Notes under the pieces: generated by a model | What the model saw: the letters and a program-made list of their open reading frames with translations, nothing else | The model's database searches: none | Told to the model about the DNA's origin: nothing | Shown here: positions 21,075-32,759 of the stretch, piece by piece | Position numbering within the stretch: position 1 is the stretch's first letter | Layout: each line of letters opens with the position of its first letter | Source: Cyathus striatus | Lineage: Eukaryota; Basidiomycota; Agaricomycetes; Agaricales; Nidulariaceae | NCBI GenBank assembly: GCA_025738555.1 | Contig: JAOVFP010000019.1 | Coordinates: 62,001 to 126,000 of the forward strand | Direction: 5' to 3' | DNA length: 64,000 nucleotides | Translations under genes and position numbers: made by a program

Positions 21075-21378
21075 CCTAAAGAGTATGATGGCACTCCTGA
21101 AGCCCATCAATTCCATTACTTCATGTCTGAGTTTCTGATAATTATAGAGAATGGACCTTGAAACAGTTTTTTGTTGAGAAGTTTAACTACCTCTTCCTGA
21201 CAGACTACTATGAAATACAATGCAAAAAATTGAGAGTGTTTACTCAGAGACAGTTAACTGTCTCAAAATATACATATGAATTAAAGGAATTGATTAAATC
21301 AGTTGGATAAATTAGTGTCAGGGAACAGATTCAATACTTCTGGGATGGCTTTAGAGCCACCATTCAGAAGATCACACC
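21075..21378 (+). pseudogene. Retrotransposon gag remnant
   Basis: A frame beginning PKEYDGTPEAHQFHYFMSEF continues, after a shift, as EKFNYLFLTDYYEIQCKKL, then QRQLTVSKYTYELKELIKSVG, a TAA stop, and REQIQYFWDGFRATIQK. This resembles the capsid region of LTR-retrotransposon Gag (a TYxxELxxL-like block and a spaced YFWDGF block). It has at least one frameshift and a stop, with no adjacent pol or LTR. It is a dead fragment. Confidence 0.6.
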
Positions 21379-21829
21379 TACAAACATAATACTGTTTTTC
21401 AGCCTGCCTTTTCTCTTTGCAAAGTTTGTGTGCAACTTACAACTTCTTTCTCTCTATTCCTTCTCCCTCTGTCTCTAGCTTAATAATAATCTACTTTCTT
21501 TATTTCTCATCACATATCCCAACTGTACAGTTTACTTAACATATGTACTTACAGATATATGAATCAATGACATTGCCTTTTCCTCTCTCCTTTACATGTA
21601 TTGGTATTGACAAAAGCACATAATATATATATATAATACTATATATTGATAAACCCAAGTTCTTTTAGTTACACAATAAGTATATTACTTGGAATAAATT
21701 TGAGTCACTGTGGTAAATAGTTAAATAAGATGCCTATTAACAGATCCCCTGTAATACAACCTCCTCAGCATTAGAACTTAATTACTTTAATGGAGTCAAG
21801 CATAGTTGCCCAGCTTTCCATACTTTTGC
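21379..21829. other. No gene seen
   Basis: AT-rich 3' flank of the NLR-like gene on the minus strand, including a (TA)n run near 21,629. It does not contain the C-terminal module found in the paralog at 57.8 kb. Confidence 0.45.
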
Positions 21830-24800
21830 TCATTTGCCAAGTTTTCCATATGTAACTAATAAATCTTTCATACTAGTAAGTGTATCTGGGTGTTTTTTCC
21901 CCAGAATTCTAGTTCTCATTTCCAGAACTTGAGTACCCAGCATTTCAGCTTCTATCCATTTGCCAAGATTGCCATATGCATGTGACAAGTTACTCATACT
22001 AGTGAGTGTATATGGGTGCTCTTTTCCCAGAATTCTAGTCCTCATTTCCAGAACTTGAGTTTCCATCATTTCAGCTTCAGTCCATTTGCCAAGATTTCCA
22101 TATGCCTGTGCCAAGCTACTTATACTAGTGAGTGTATCTGGGTGCTCTTTTCCTAGAATTCTAGTCCTCATTTCCAGAACCTGAGTTCCCATCATTTCAG
22201 CTTCTGTCCATTTGCCAAGATTACCATATGCATGTGCCAAGTTATCCATACTAGTAAGTGTATATGGGTGCTCTTTTCCCAGAATTCTAGTCCTCATTTC
22301 CAGAACTTGAGTTCCCATCATTTCAGCTTCTGCCCATTTGCCAAGGTTTCCATATACATGTGCCAAGATACTCATACTAGTGAGTGTATATGGGTGCTCT
22401 TTTCCTAGAATTCTAGTCCTCATTTCCAGAGCTTGAGTTCCCATCATTTCAGCTTCTGTCCATTTGCCTAGATTTCCATATGCCTGTGCCAAGATACTCA
22501 TACTAGTGAGTGTATATGGGTGCTCTTTTCCCAGAATTCTGGTGTACATCTCCAGAACCTGAGTTCCCATCATTTTGGCTTCTGTCCATTTGCCAAGGTT
22601 TCCATATGCATGTGCCAAGCTACTCATACTAGTGAGTGTATATGGGTGCTCTTTTCCCAGAATTCTAGTCCTCATTTCCAGAACTTGAGTTCCCATCATT
22701 TCAGCTTCAGTCCATTTGCCAAGATTACCATATGCCTGTGCCAAGATACTCATACTAGTGAGTGTATATGGGTGCTCTTTTCCCAGAATTCTGGTGTACA
22801 TCTCCAGAACCTGAGTTCCCATCATTTTGGCTTCTGTCCATTTGCCAAGGTTTCCATATGCATGTGCCAAGCTACTCATACTAGTGAGTGTATATGGGTG
22901 CTCTTTTCCTAGAATTCTAGTCCTCATTTCCAGAACTTGAGTTCCCATCATTTCAGCTTCAGTCCATTTGCCAAGATTACCATATGCCTGTGCCAAGATA
23001 CTCATACTAGTGAGTGTATATGGGTGCTCTTTTCCCAGAATTCTGGTGTACATCTCCAGAACCTGAGTTCCCATCATTTTGGCTTCTGTCCATTTGCCAA
23101 GGTTTCCATATGCATGTGCCAAGCTACTCATACTAGTGAGTGTATATGGGTGCTCTTTTCCTAGAATTCTAGTCCTCATTTCCAGAACTTGAGTTCCCAT
23201 CATTTCAGCTTCAGTCCATTTGCCAAGATTACCATATGCCTGTGCCAAGATACTCATACTAGTGAGTGTATATGGGTGCTCTTTTCCCAGAATTCTGGTG
23301 TACATCTCCAGAACCTGAGTTCCCATCATTTTGGCTTCTGTCCATTTGCCAAGATTTCCATATGCATGTGCCAAGTTACTCATACTAGTGAGTGTATCTG
23401 GGTGCCCTATTCCTTGAATTCTTATTCTTATCTCCAAAACCTGACTATCCAATATTTCACATTCTACCAATTTGCCAACACTTAGATATGTGTATGCCAA
23501 ATGACTCATACTGGAAAGAGTATACACATGTTCACTACCATGTACTTTCTTACAATTCTCTACTATTTGAAGTCTTAATTTCTTTTCTAAAGCAAATTTT
23601 TCATTGTTTCTCATTGTATCTGCTAATATATTAAAGATATCATCATAGTATGTCATACTACTCATATCCTGGTGTGATAAATTTTGCATAATGTGTGGAA
23701 TGATTGAAATTTGATAGGTATGTATGTCTTTATATGAGATAGAACTTAACAATATTCCCCTGGCATTCCAAATCCATGTTTTCCTTTCATTTAATTCTAA
23801 CCGGTCTTGGCACCATAGCTGCACTAAGGGGTGCAACCCAAATTTTTCATGATCAAAAGTTCTTTTTATTAATGAGAAAGACAATAGAATTCCAATACTA
23901 TCTCTGTATTGTATCTCATTCCAGTTATTGTATTTATCAATATTTAGTATAGTTGTATCCATTCCACAAAGAAAGTAGACTTTTTCTCTCTGATTATTAT
24001 ATTCCATATGGACTGGGTAATACATTGCAGCCCTTGCAAATATTTCATCTGATATATTTTCATGATGTATAAATGTACAGATATTTATTAATTTTATAGC
24101 ATATTTGGCTGCCATTGCATTTTCTTCATCTGTATCATCATTAGCCATTTGGAGTATTTTTTGAAATGATATTTCTCAAGTCCCATATACTGTTTTTTCA
24201 TACTTGGATGCCCCTCTGAATCTTTTGCTGTTCAATAGTTTTAACCTATTTTCATCAAAGATTGATATGTAGTTTTCAATGCTGCATTTACCAGCACTGA
24301 TATAAGCTCCAGCTTGATCAATAGCTAAAGGCAGAAAAAAAAATCTAGTACATATTTGCTCTGCAACTTCATAATATTTCTGTGGGTTTTCATTCAAGCC
24401 AGAAGCTTTCAATAGTAGTTCAATAGCTGTATATTTACTCATTTCTGATACTTCCATTGAGTTCATGGTTGATACAATTCTCTTATGCTCTGAATTTCGG
24501 CTAGTAATCAATATATTCCCCCTATTTCCACTGGGTGGAAGATATTTTTCAATCAGTTCTGGTGATCCATCTGCATTGTCATATATTATGAGCCATTCCT
24601 TTTGAAGTGTTGAAATCCACTGTAGAATCTTAGTGGCAGAGTAAGAAGTCTCAGAACCTATAATCTTGATGTTAATTTTGTGTATATCTTTAATGCTTTG
24701 CTCAATAGTATCTTTAGATGTTGCATCTATCCAAAAGATATGATGATAGCTATAAAGAATATGTTAAGTCTTCAGTATTAATCTTTGGGACATAATACTC

Positions 24801-25177
24801 ACTAATCAGTAACTTCATCTTTGAATTTCAAACATATTTGTGTTTTTCCAATACCACCCATTCCATACAGAAGAAACATTTTTCGGCCAGGAGCATCATT
24901 TTTATCAAAATGATTATGCAACCTCTCAAGATATTCATCTTGTCCAGTAAAGTTCTGGGTTGCACTGGGTGGTATATTTTGTATAGGAGAGAGTGGTTCA
25001 ATCTTATCCTGGTTAGTGGTTTGATTCGTGACCTATAAATGAAGCAATGTCCAATGGTCCACGAACTAGTTTCCATATGTAGTAGAGATTTACCTGGGTA
25101 GTATTGACTGTAATTGTGGCAGTTTCAACCATCATAGCATTCCGAATTGTAAAATCATGGGCATTTTCGAAGGGCAT
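21830..25177 (-). pseudogene. NB-ARC/TPR (NLR-like) gene 1, interrupted by TGA
   Basis: Exons on the minus strand: 25,177-25,094, 25,032-24,803 and 24,749-21,830, all phases consistent. The start MPFENAHDFTI is chosen by match to gene 2. The NB-ARC ATPase shows P-loop GMGGIGKT (about 85-92), WLIIYDNADG (Walker B region), ILITSRN, LPLAIDQAG and LHPLVQLWC. It is followed by about 13 kinesin-light-chain-like TPRs of 42 residues (LAHAYGNLGKWTEAEMMGTQVLEMRTRILGKE type). TGA at 24,176-24,178 (codon 296) replaces the Trp found in gene 2 (YGTWEISFQK), and the final TGA at 21,830 falls at a conserved Trp of the TPR consensus. If UGA terminates, only about 295 residues are made. In fungi such proteins are thought to sense non-self and trigger incompatibility or defence; that role is inferred from the family. 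Confidence 0.88.
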
Positions 25178-25680
25178 TTTGTTTGTTGTGCAGTGAGAGC
25201 GTTGGTGTGAGAGATTTCGAATGGTATCGATGGATAGCGATGGATAACTGCGCATTTATAGCTGCATTTCTTGACGCGTGTACTATATTTAATAGCTAAA
25301 CCTACCTTATCGCCCTCTGATCATGAGAACGTTTCACAGCAAATCGCAGCAACGTGCCTATAATTATAGCATGTCTGGTCAGTTGACACCGATGCCCATG
25401 CAAACTTACTTGCTATAACGACTCGAAATGGTCAAAAGGCTAGATTAACGCGAATCTATTTGTAGCGAAGAACCTGGACGCTGGACACTGGTCGTCTCGA
25501 GATGAGCGACTTGGTGGAATGGTCCGAATGGATGGCTTGATGTCCGAATTATTGATGGCCATTGTATTACCGTAAGTGTATCGAGCATCGATCCTGTAGA
25601 AATTTATAGTATACTTACGGTGAAAGCCTTGTCGATTTCCAGTGACTTGGTTTCCAAAGGATTTCCATTCCACGTTGCAG
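25178..25680 (-). promoter_or_regulatory. Upstream region of NLR-like gene 1, conserved with gene 2
   Basis: The block GCATCGGTGTCAACTGACC and following sequence (25,380-25,410 on the plus strand, read in reverse), the TTAAATATAGTACAC block (about 25,285-25,300) and a further block at about 25,545-25,610 (CTACAGGAT[C/A]GATG... GGCCAT[C/T]) are shared with 57,390-57,720 upstream of gene 2. The duplication thus included the promoter. The outer block looks exon-like: it follows an AG acceptor, and an ATG frame upstream of it (25,691, MTATATWNGNP) ends in a GTAAGT donor. Confidence 0.5.
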
Positions 25681-25691
25681 TCGCTGTCATA

Positions 25692-27215
25692 GTGTAATTC
25701 GTATCATTTGAACAAGGTTTCAGCGAGGCTTCAACTCTATCGTGCTCAGCATCCCCCTGTTCCATACCTCTCTGTCATATTATAGTAAAAGCAGCTAACG
25801 GTGCGCTCTGCATGCCTATTTCCAAAGAAATAAACCTCTTCTATTCCGTACTACATGTTACATGTATGTGCCACGCGCTGGTCTCGACTTCCCTAATGCC
25901 ATTGTCTAGGCGTGCTACATCATGCCCATGCCCATTCGAGGATGTATAGCTAGCCAGGCTCCCTACGTATCCTCCATCTTCACCATTTCAACATGCTGAT
26001 ACGCCTTTACAGTCTCTGCCAGCAGTAGTGGCAATCCCTTAATGACAGTCATACTGTGTACGATATACCACGTCTTTGCCTTGTGTGCCTCCAATGGAGT
26101 CGTCTTTGAGGAGGGATGTGTTCAACATTTAAGGTAAATGGTGGAATTGATCGAGTTGGTGATAGATGAGAGTCTGATTACACGTCTGTACGCCTGGTTT
26201 CTGTCTTCCCATTTACTGAGCTCACGTTCTCGATAACTGAATGAGTTTCTCCCCCTACGGACCGGTTTACCTACTTTGACACCGTCAGCGCAGGCCTTCA
26301 ACAACGATGGACTAAATAGTATAGATCAACACACTGTTATTCTATTTCGATGTGACAGATCCCTCGTACCGAGCGTAGCACCGAAGCGTATTATACAGAT
26401 ACCACCACCCCAACCACTCCTACGCGCAACCGTACAGTAACATTGACGGTGGTTGATCAGGGGGCTGTCGCGGGTTCGACACATCGTCAGATGAAGATCC
26501 CGATGGGGATAACTAAGAAGCCTTCATCGTTAGGACACTGAGCATACAAGAAAAATGAAAGAGGAACGACGGAGAGAGCGAAGAGAACAAAATGAAGGGA
26601 GGGAAGAGGTGAAGGGGAAGGAAACGAAGGACGGAGAGAAGGAGGACGCGAGGGTAGAGCAGACTAAATTGGAATTAACAAGGTTGGAAAGAGGGTGGAG
26701 CGACTGATTGTTAGAGCAGACGAAACGCGGGATGAAACATGTGAACTAACCTTCCTCTTTGTCTCCCACACTACACAGTTCCAAATCTTCCATTATTAGC
26801 CTTGTAAACCTCGTCAGTAAATTCCCTCAGCATGATCTCCAGCCTCATAGCATGAATCCTGTAGGGGAAGGGGAGGGGATAACATGCGCATGAAATGCAG
26901 TTTCTTCTGCTGTGTGGCGGAGTGGTGGCGAAGGGATGCGGCTATGATGGTACAGTCGTAGTGCTGGATGGAATTGTGGTGATGGGGAGTGACAGAGGAC
27001 GTTTAACTCGAAGCCTGTCCTTTCGAGATCCTAGACTGTGCTACGGTCACATGAGTAAAGGGCCAAGGCCGAGTCATTGTAAGAAATACTGATTAACATT
27101 AATCACACCCTTTTTCAGGTCTTAAATTTGCAAGTGTCAAAGTATGCTATAATATACAAAAGTCATTGAACCAATGAATCCATTAAACCCCAAACCCATG
27201 ATCCCAAAGAAAAAC
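25692..27215. other. No gene seen
   Basis: Mixed-composition intergenic sequence without a convincing gene. The purine-rich stretch at 26,540-26,700 (GAGGAACGACGGAGAGAGCG type) resembles the composition of the antisense strand of family R introns. Confidence 0.4.
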
Positions 27216-28754
27216 CTAATAAACTCTGTTAAGTCTATACCCCTCATAGCGGTCAGAAAGCACTTCATCGTCTACCAACAGGGGACTCTTCTTTTCGGGA
27301 TCATGCGCACGACAAAGATTAGCTGTAACACCAAAACACCATTAACACCGTACTCCCTAATGCGAAAAAATTGGGAAAGATGAACAAAAACCCACCATGC
27401 GTATGAGCCCTCACAAAGTACGTCGCAATAACCATAAAAATCGCCCATCCGCTCGAAAACATACTCAGCGTAGCCACAAGCACAGATATAAACAACTGTC
27501 CAGGGCTCTTGGCTCTCAGAAACCGGAAAAGGTATACCATGCGGATGCTGGCCGGGCCATCCATTTTCAACGGCAACACTTCACTAACCGCTTCGTTCGG
27601 CCGATTCCAGTAGTCGTACATCGCTGAATAGGACATGAGCGGAGGGTTGAAAGGCGTCACAGGGAAGGAAGATGCAACCGTTGCGTTAGTTCGTTCGGGG
27701 AACGGGATAAAGTTGTTTGGACTCCCATTTCTTAAGTCCATTCGTACCAACGCGTGTGCCAGTTGGATGGGGTTGGATACAGGGAGGAGTGTATCGTCTG
27801 TTAGTATTTGGGGGTTGCTTGGCCCTATAGGCTGTGATGCGGTATATTGCTGAACTGCCATGTTAGGAAGGATGGCCGCTGCATTGCTGATGTTGAATCG
27901 GGGGACGCTGGGCATACAAGGTGCTGAGGCACCGAGAGAGGCAGGGCAGTACTCGAAATCAGCTTGAAACGATATCGTTACAGGAGTGGTGCCGTTGGAT
28001 ACAAGTGACGCAGTGTACAACCGTCGAGCTGCATCTTCTGAAGCGAGCTGACCTCTAACAACTGTTAGTTACAAACAAAAGCTGGAACGAAAAACTTAAC
28101 AGCGCCAATAAGGATCTTGGGATGGTGCGTCGTGAAATCCGTAATCCTCCTCGCCTCAAACCATCCAAGCTGAATCGTTCCAAACGACGCTACGTGTTTC
28201 CCTTGTAAATAAGTTATCGACAACGTTGATTTTAAATTGACTTCGAGGTCCCTTGTTGGACTCCTGCACGTAACGACAGGAGTGAGATCTATGGTCCATG
28301 TTCGTAGATCGCCGTTGAGGAACAGAGCCGAGATGTCACAGTATTCTAACATAGTTCCGTTGTAAGCCATAGCAGAGTTCCCAACGTTTCCTTTCGAAAT
28401 CCCTTCAACAGTCCACTGGAACACGGAGTAGTTGGTGGTCAGAATGTCGCCTACGTTGAAGATGTGTGAGTCGCAGAGCGTTCCGGGTTCCTTTGCGCGG
28501 AAAGGCATGAATCTGTCGTGCCAGAACGATTGCGTAACGTTGAAGTCCTCGTTGAATGCTGTTATCGTCTCGTAGCCAGTGAAAGCAAGTGCAAGATATC
28601 AGACCACGTATATAGTTGAGTTGGTACTGCACTGAGGCTCACCATTTATAGCGCTAAGAAACCCTATACTAAGAACTGCCCCGAGCAACGCCAGCGGAGT
28701 AAACCACTTCCATAGAAAAGGTCGAGTTATCGCATAGTCGAGCTGGATGCTCAT
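27216..28754 (-). CDS. Uncharacterised basidiomycete-type membrane protein
   Basis: Four exons on the minus strand. Exon 1 from ATG 28,754 encodes MSIQLDYAITRPFLWKW and a membrane segment (TPLALLGAVLSIGFLSAIN). Exon 2 (about 28,590-28,100) and exon 3 (about 28,045-27,380) encode an ectodomain with many NxT/S sites (NVTQ, NYS, NGT, NAT, NIS) and several cysteines, then two membrane segments (LFISVLVATLSMF; WAIFMVIATYFV). The last exon (about 27,320-27,216, after the acceptor TGTTACAG) gives a short cytoplasmic tail ending NRVY. An extracellular N-glycosylated domain between membrane anchors is inferred. Oddity: the acceptor of intron 1 reads GCAC where the fragment at 52,800-53,130 reads GCAG, so splicing may be lost. 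The family resembles multi-copy basidiomycete membrane proteins of unknown role. Confidence 0.7.
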
Positions 28755-28967
28755 TGTGGAGGAGGAGAAAGAAAAACAATCTTAGTCGCAATAAGAGACA
28801 ACAAGAGGCTTAAATAGACAGCAGAGTGTTCATTGAATGAAACGTCGAAAGTAGCCAGGCCAAGTCCAAGCAGTGTCCGCACAACATTGTCACTGTCTCC
28901 CCTCGCCCCTCGGTGCCTGCAGGGACCTGACAGTTTCGCGAGATTATGTAATGTTGTGGAACAGCAT

Positions 28968-31830
28968 TCAGGTCGTAAGAGTTAGAGAACCTTGAGACTC
29001 GTTTATGAGAACGTTGTATATTAATGAGATAGCAAGGAGAGCAAGAGTAGAGATCGAGTTGAGAAAATAATTGCTAGTCGACAACGCCGTCATGCAGAGC
29101 GGCGGAGACAATTTAAATTCTTGAGTTTCACACGGATCGAACATCGTATATAGTGGTGGGTAAGACTCGGTGGTGGGGGAGTAGGCAGTGGTAACGGTAG
29201 GGGTGTTAGGCACAGGCGACGCTCCTTCATTTTCTATCATAACGCTAACCACAAACGGCATTAGCGTACCACAAATCCCACCAAAGCACAAAAACCAAAT
29301 TCTCACTTCTCATTCTCCAATCAACACACTAATTACTCCAACAAACCGCTACACGGAAGCCTTCGTCCAATCCCATAGACCGGATCTCTTCAGCGGGACT
29401 TGTTCTCGTACGTGCCCCATCCAGCAGTGTATGTGGGTGCCCGGTGAGATTGCAAGGCGGTTTGATTACTTCGGCGAACTTCCGCAGACGTTGACCGTCT
29501 TTTCATACTGAACTTCGGTCGGTATGGGGTACATGAAGAAGTGAAGTTGCAACTGAGCAGCAGTGAAGGCGGAGTACTAGGGACGAACAGAGAAACTAAG
29601 GAGTTAGTAAGGAAAGCGTTAAGAGAAGAACGAACCCACGCAATGTTAGCCATCTCATGGTCCTCGCTCTCTAAGCCCTCTTGCAATAGCACATCAAGCT
29701 CAGAAAGAAACGTGTCCTTCCGCCTGCTTGGAGCGCGCCTGCCATGTGCCTAGAATTCCATCGGTGCATTAGCGTCTGACAATACACGTAAGAGGCGAAC
29801 AGAGAACGAGAAGGATGAACGGGAAGGGGGAGGCAAAGGACAGAAAGGAAGGGGAGTGGGAAGGAGAGATAGGACGTACCAGCATTAACAGCCTTCCTCA
29901 CCTCTTCATCTCGTCTCCCAAGCTGCAAATGAACTGTTATCATCAGCGGGAGACGAAGAGGGGGAGGTAGTGGTGGTCGGCATTGAGAGAGTTTGTTTAG
30001 GCGGGTAGAATAGCCTCGATGGGGGGGGAGGTTGAAGTCGTTGGGTATTTGGGGTGATCTAAAAAGAGGGGGCGTTAGTAAGAGAAGGAAGGGATAGAGA
30101 AAGAAAGAAACAAGGGAGGGAATCTGGCGGACATCATAATGCAGAACGAAAGGGGGCACGCGACGCAGCTCAACGAAGTGCCCAGGTGAGCAACAGGACA
30201 GATACAAGGCGCAGGAGCGAGATGACGCGACAAGACGCGAATTTACTACGCCCGAGTCGCTGCTTGGTGCAAATGACACGTCTCCTACAACGACAGCACT
30301 CCAGCTTATATCTACAAACTTCCTCTCTGGCACCGGGCGGAAAAAGAGAGGAAAGTGGCAGTATATAACGCAGCCGCAGCGCAATACCCATCTTAGAACT
30401 CGCCAGTCGACCATCTCCCAACAGCACACAGCGGCTTCAGCTGCCTCCCCCTACTACCAGAACAGAGGCTTGGCTCGACACTGCAACCGCTCCTTCCTCC
30501 CAATGAAGCGCCAGGACCTTCCAGCTTGTACAGTCACCAACCCCTCTTTCCCTCTTTCCTCAGAGAGACGGAAACGAGATAAACGACTCACTGATCGCTC
30601 AAGACGCAGGCGCAACCTCCCCGCACAATCACACACGCAGAACGGATGCTGCATCGTCTTCACAATCCGTGGCGGTCGTCGAGTGCCAGGAGTTGGTATA
30701 GGGGTCTGATGTGTCGTATTCGGAGATTGTAGCTTTTGTACCAGAGGTGGTTAGCATGGGTGAAAGAAAGGGAGAGCGCCAAGCGAAAGGAAGGGATGAA
30801 GGCTGTGGTGAGTGCAAAGGCACAGAGGGAGAAGACGAGGGCAGAAAACAGAGGGGAAGAAGGGAGAAGATGAAAGTAACGATGGGGAGGGAAAGTATTG
30901 AAGGAAAACAGAAAGCACTAACCATCCTCTTGGTCCCCCTCCGCCACCTCACTGGCCGGACTCGGAGCGTCCGACTCAGTCTCCTTCCCAAGCCTCGAAA
31001 TATGTACTTCATAATTCATTGGTCATTGTTATAGATCTGGGTAGTGCTGGGGGTGGTAGGAATGGACCTTCTTCGGGCGCAATTTCTTGACTTGTGAGGG
31101 CGTAGGAGAGGTTGACGATATTGCTGAAGGCAGTGGATGGAGAGCAGATGTGGTTGGTGATATCGACATCAAAGGTGGAGAAGCGGGAGGAGTGGGATTT
31201 GTGAGGTCCTCGTGCCTTTGACTTCTTGCTTGCGGTGGACCATGGATGATGGAAGGAAAGAGTGAGCTATGGACGGGAGTTGGGGTTGGTGACTGGTTGA
31301 CGCATAGAGGACCGAGTTTAGAGTCCACATCGTCCTTATCAAATCCTTCTGCCGAGGAGACGTGTCGGGCCCATGTTACCTGTCTCCTCCCCACGGCCGG
31401 TTGCAAGTACTTTTCGAGATCCTAGCTTGCTCTGCGGCGAATAAGCGGAGCACGGTGTCGTCATCGTGACACAGTGGACACGACTGGCACTTGGCGAAAA
31501 GAGGGGCCATGGGCATCTACGTCAGAGGTGGGCGAGGAGAAGGGGAAAGAGGGAGAAGGGAGAAGGCAGGCGGTGGTGGCATTTGGCGAAAAGAGAGACC
31601 GCGGCCATCTACGTCGGAGGTGGGAGACGTTGAGAGATAGAAGGGACACAGTGGACACGGCTACACTACGCCGTTGTGACGGGACGAGAGGAGATTGGAG
31701 TGGTGCAGAGGTAGGCTGGCTGAAGTGGCATAGACACCATTCATGCGAGCAGATGTCCAAGGGAGGAGGAAGGAAGGGATGGGCCATCAAAATTCCAGGC
31801 CTCGCGAGGGCTTGGCGAGTAGCGGGGTGA
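28968..31830 (-). pseudogene. Family R gene, copy 1 (unrecognised acidic/membrane gene)
   Basis: I do not recognise this family. Read from 31.8 to 29.0 kb it shows an acidic N-terminal exon (SSAEGFDKDDVDSKLGPL, near 31,355), a Pro/Ser/Thr-rich linker, an intron starting GTTAGTGCTTTCTG (about 30,930), an exon ending before a GTGAGTCGTTT donor (about 30,595), a Ser/Thr exon (TTTSPSSSATDDNSSF type, near 29,950), LLQEGLESEDHEMANIAWVRSSLN (about 29,690-29,615), and two C-terminal membrane segments (WFLCFGGICGTLMPFVVSVMI; TLALLAISLIYNVLI, 29,300-29,000). Frames shift between blocks, so it is probably broken, though some shifts may be introns. It lies directly upstream of the membrane gene at 28,754, the same order as at 53-56 kb. 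Confidence 0.45.
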
Positions 31831-32230
31831 TGTTTGTTTTAGAGGTTGAGGCCTACTCTGCTTCCGTTAGGACCAATATGCTAAGTTACGGCTTGCTCAC
31901 ACCGCCACCACCATCCAGTTTCAGGTGCAGTCTACCTAGATTCTCATCGGTGGCAGCTCAGTACTCAGCATGATGCATCGAGGGTGTTCGATTCAGCGGC
32001 TATCCAAATTGCAAGGAGAGGAGACTGGAATAGTGTTCCTCTTGCAACCGTCATCACCAATACCAGCTACTTGGGACATCCGCTCCAAGAGCCTAGCTGC
32101 TACCAGCTACAATGATAAAGCTGCTACCAACGCCAACTTATAGGACGCTGGGTGCGTATGATATAGGTGTGTGTCCCTGCTCCTTAACTTGTGATACTGA
32201 TCCGCTTCCCCTTTTCACGCTAGATGTTCC

Positions 32231-32666
32231 ATGCCCTTCTTTGCAGCGACGAACGGCACTTCGTCGCCTGCTTTGATCCCTGCTTCATCAGCGCACGAGC
32301 AGCTCCAGACTCCGCAAGTTAACGTGATGCAGGCTGATCTGGTTAAGGAGCGGGGAGTGTCGCTCTCTATGCAGGGAGGCTGGGGTGGCTACTGGGTATA
32401 GTGCGTTGATTCTTCCTCTCGGTTTCGGGCAGTGCGTGGTACGATTTGTGCTCTACAGAGCTTCCTACGCGTGCTCGGTCTTCGACTTTATCTACTCTAT
32501 TGTTGGGGGTGTGGTGTGGTATTGTGAATACCTCTTCAATGCCTGTATGGCGGGGGTTATACTAGGCCAAATTATATCTTCGTTCGTGCATGCTAGCCTT
32601 GCGTACGTCGTACAGAGAATTCTTCTCGTTGACGAGCACCTTTGTTTCGGCTATTCTGTACTATGA
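32231..32666 (+). pseudogene. Small gene fragment P, copy 1
   Basis: The frame from ATG 32,231 (MPFFAATNGTSSPALIP, 56 codons) ends in TAG at 32,399. A hydrophobic frame follows (GFGQCVVRFVLYRASYACSVF, FDFIYSIVGGVVWYCEYLF). The same sequence at 47,783-48,291 reads through the region of the stop. It is a diverged, broken copy; the function is unknown. Confidence 0.4.
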
Positions 32667-32759
32667 CAACGTAGATGTTTCATGGGTCCTTTACCTTTTC
32701 TCGCTTTTCAACAGAGACTGGTCATATTGACGTTCTCTCTTCCTCATACCCCACGGGCT

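Noticed and set aside
30454..31830. Several overlapping 70-250-codon frames on both strands in the family R copies
   Set aside because: The region is C/T-rich intron and linker sequence with few stops in any frame; most frames cross the GTTAGT and GTGAGTC splice blocks and are not separate genes.
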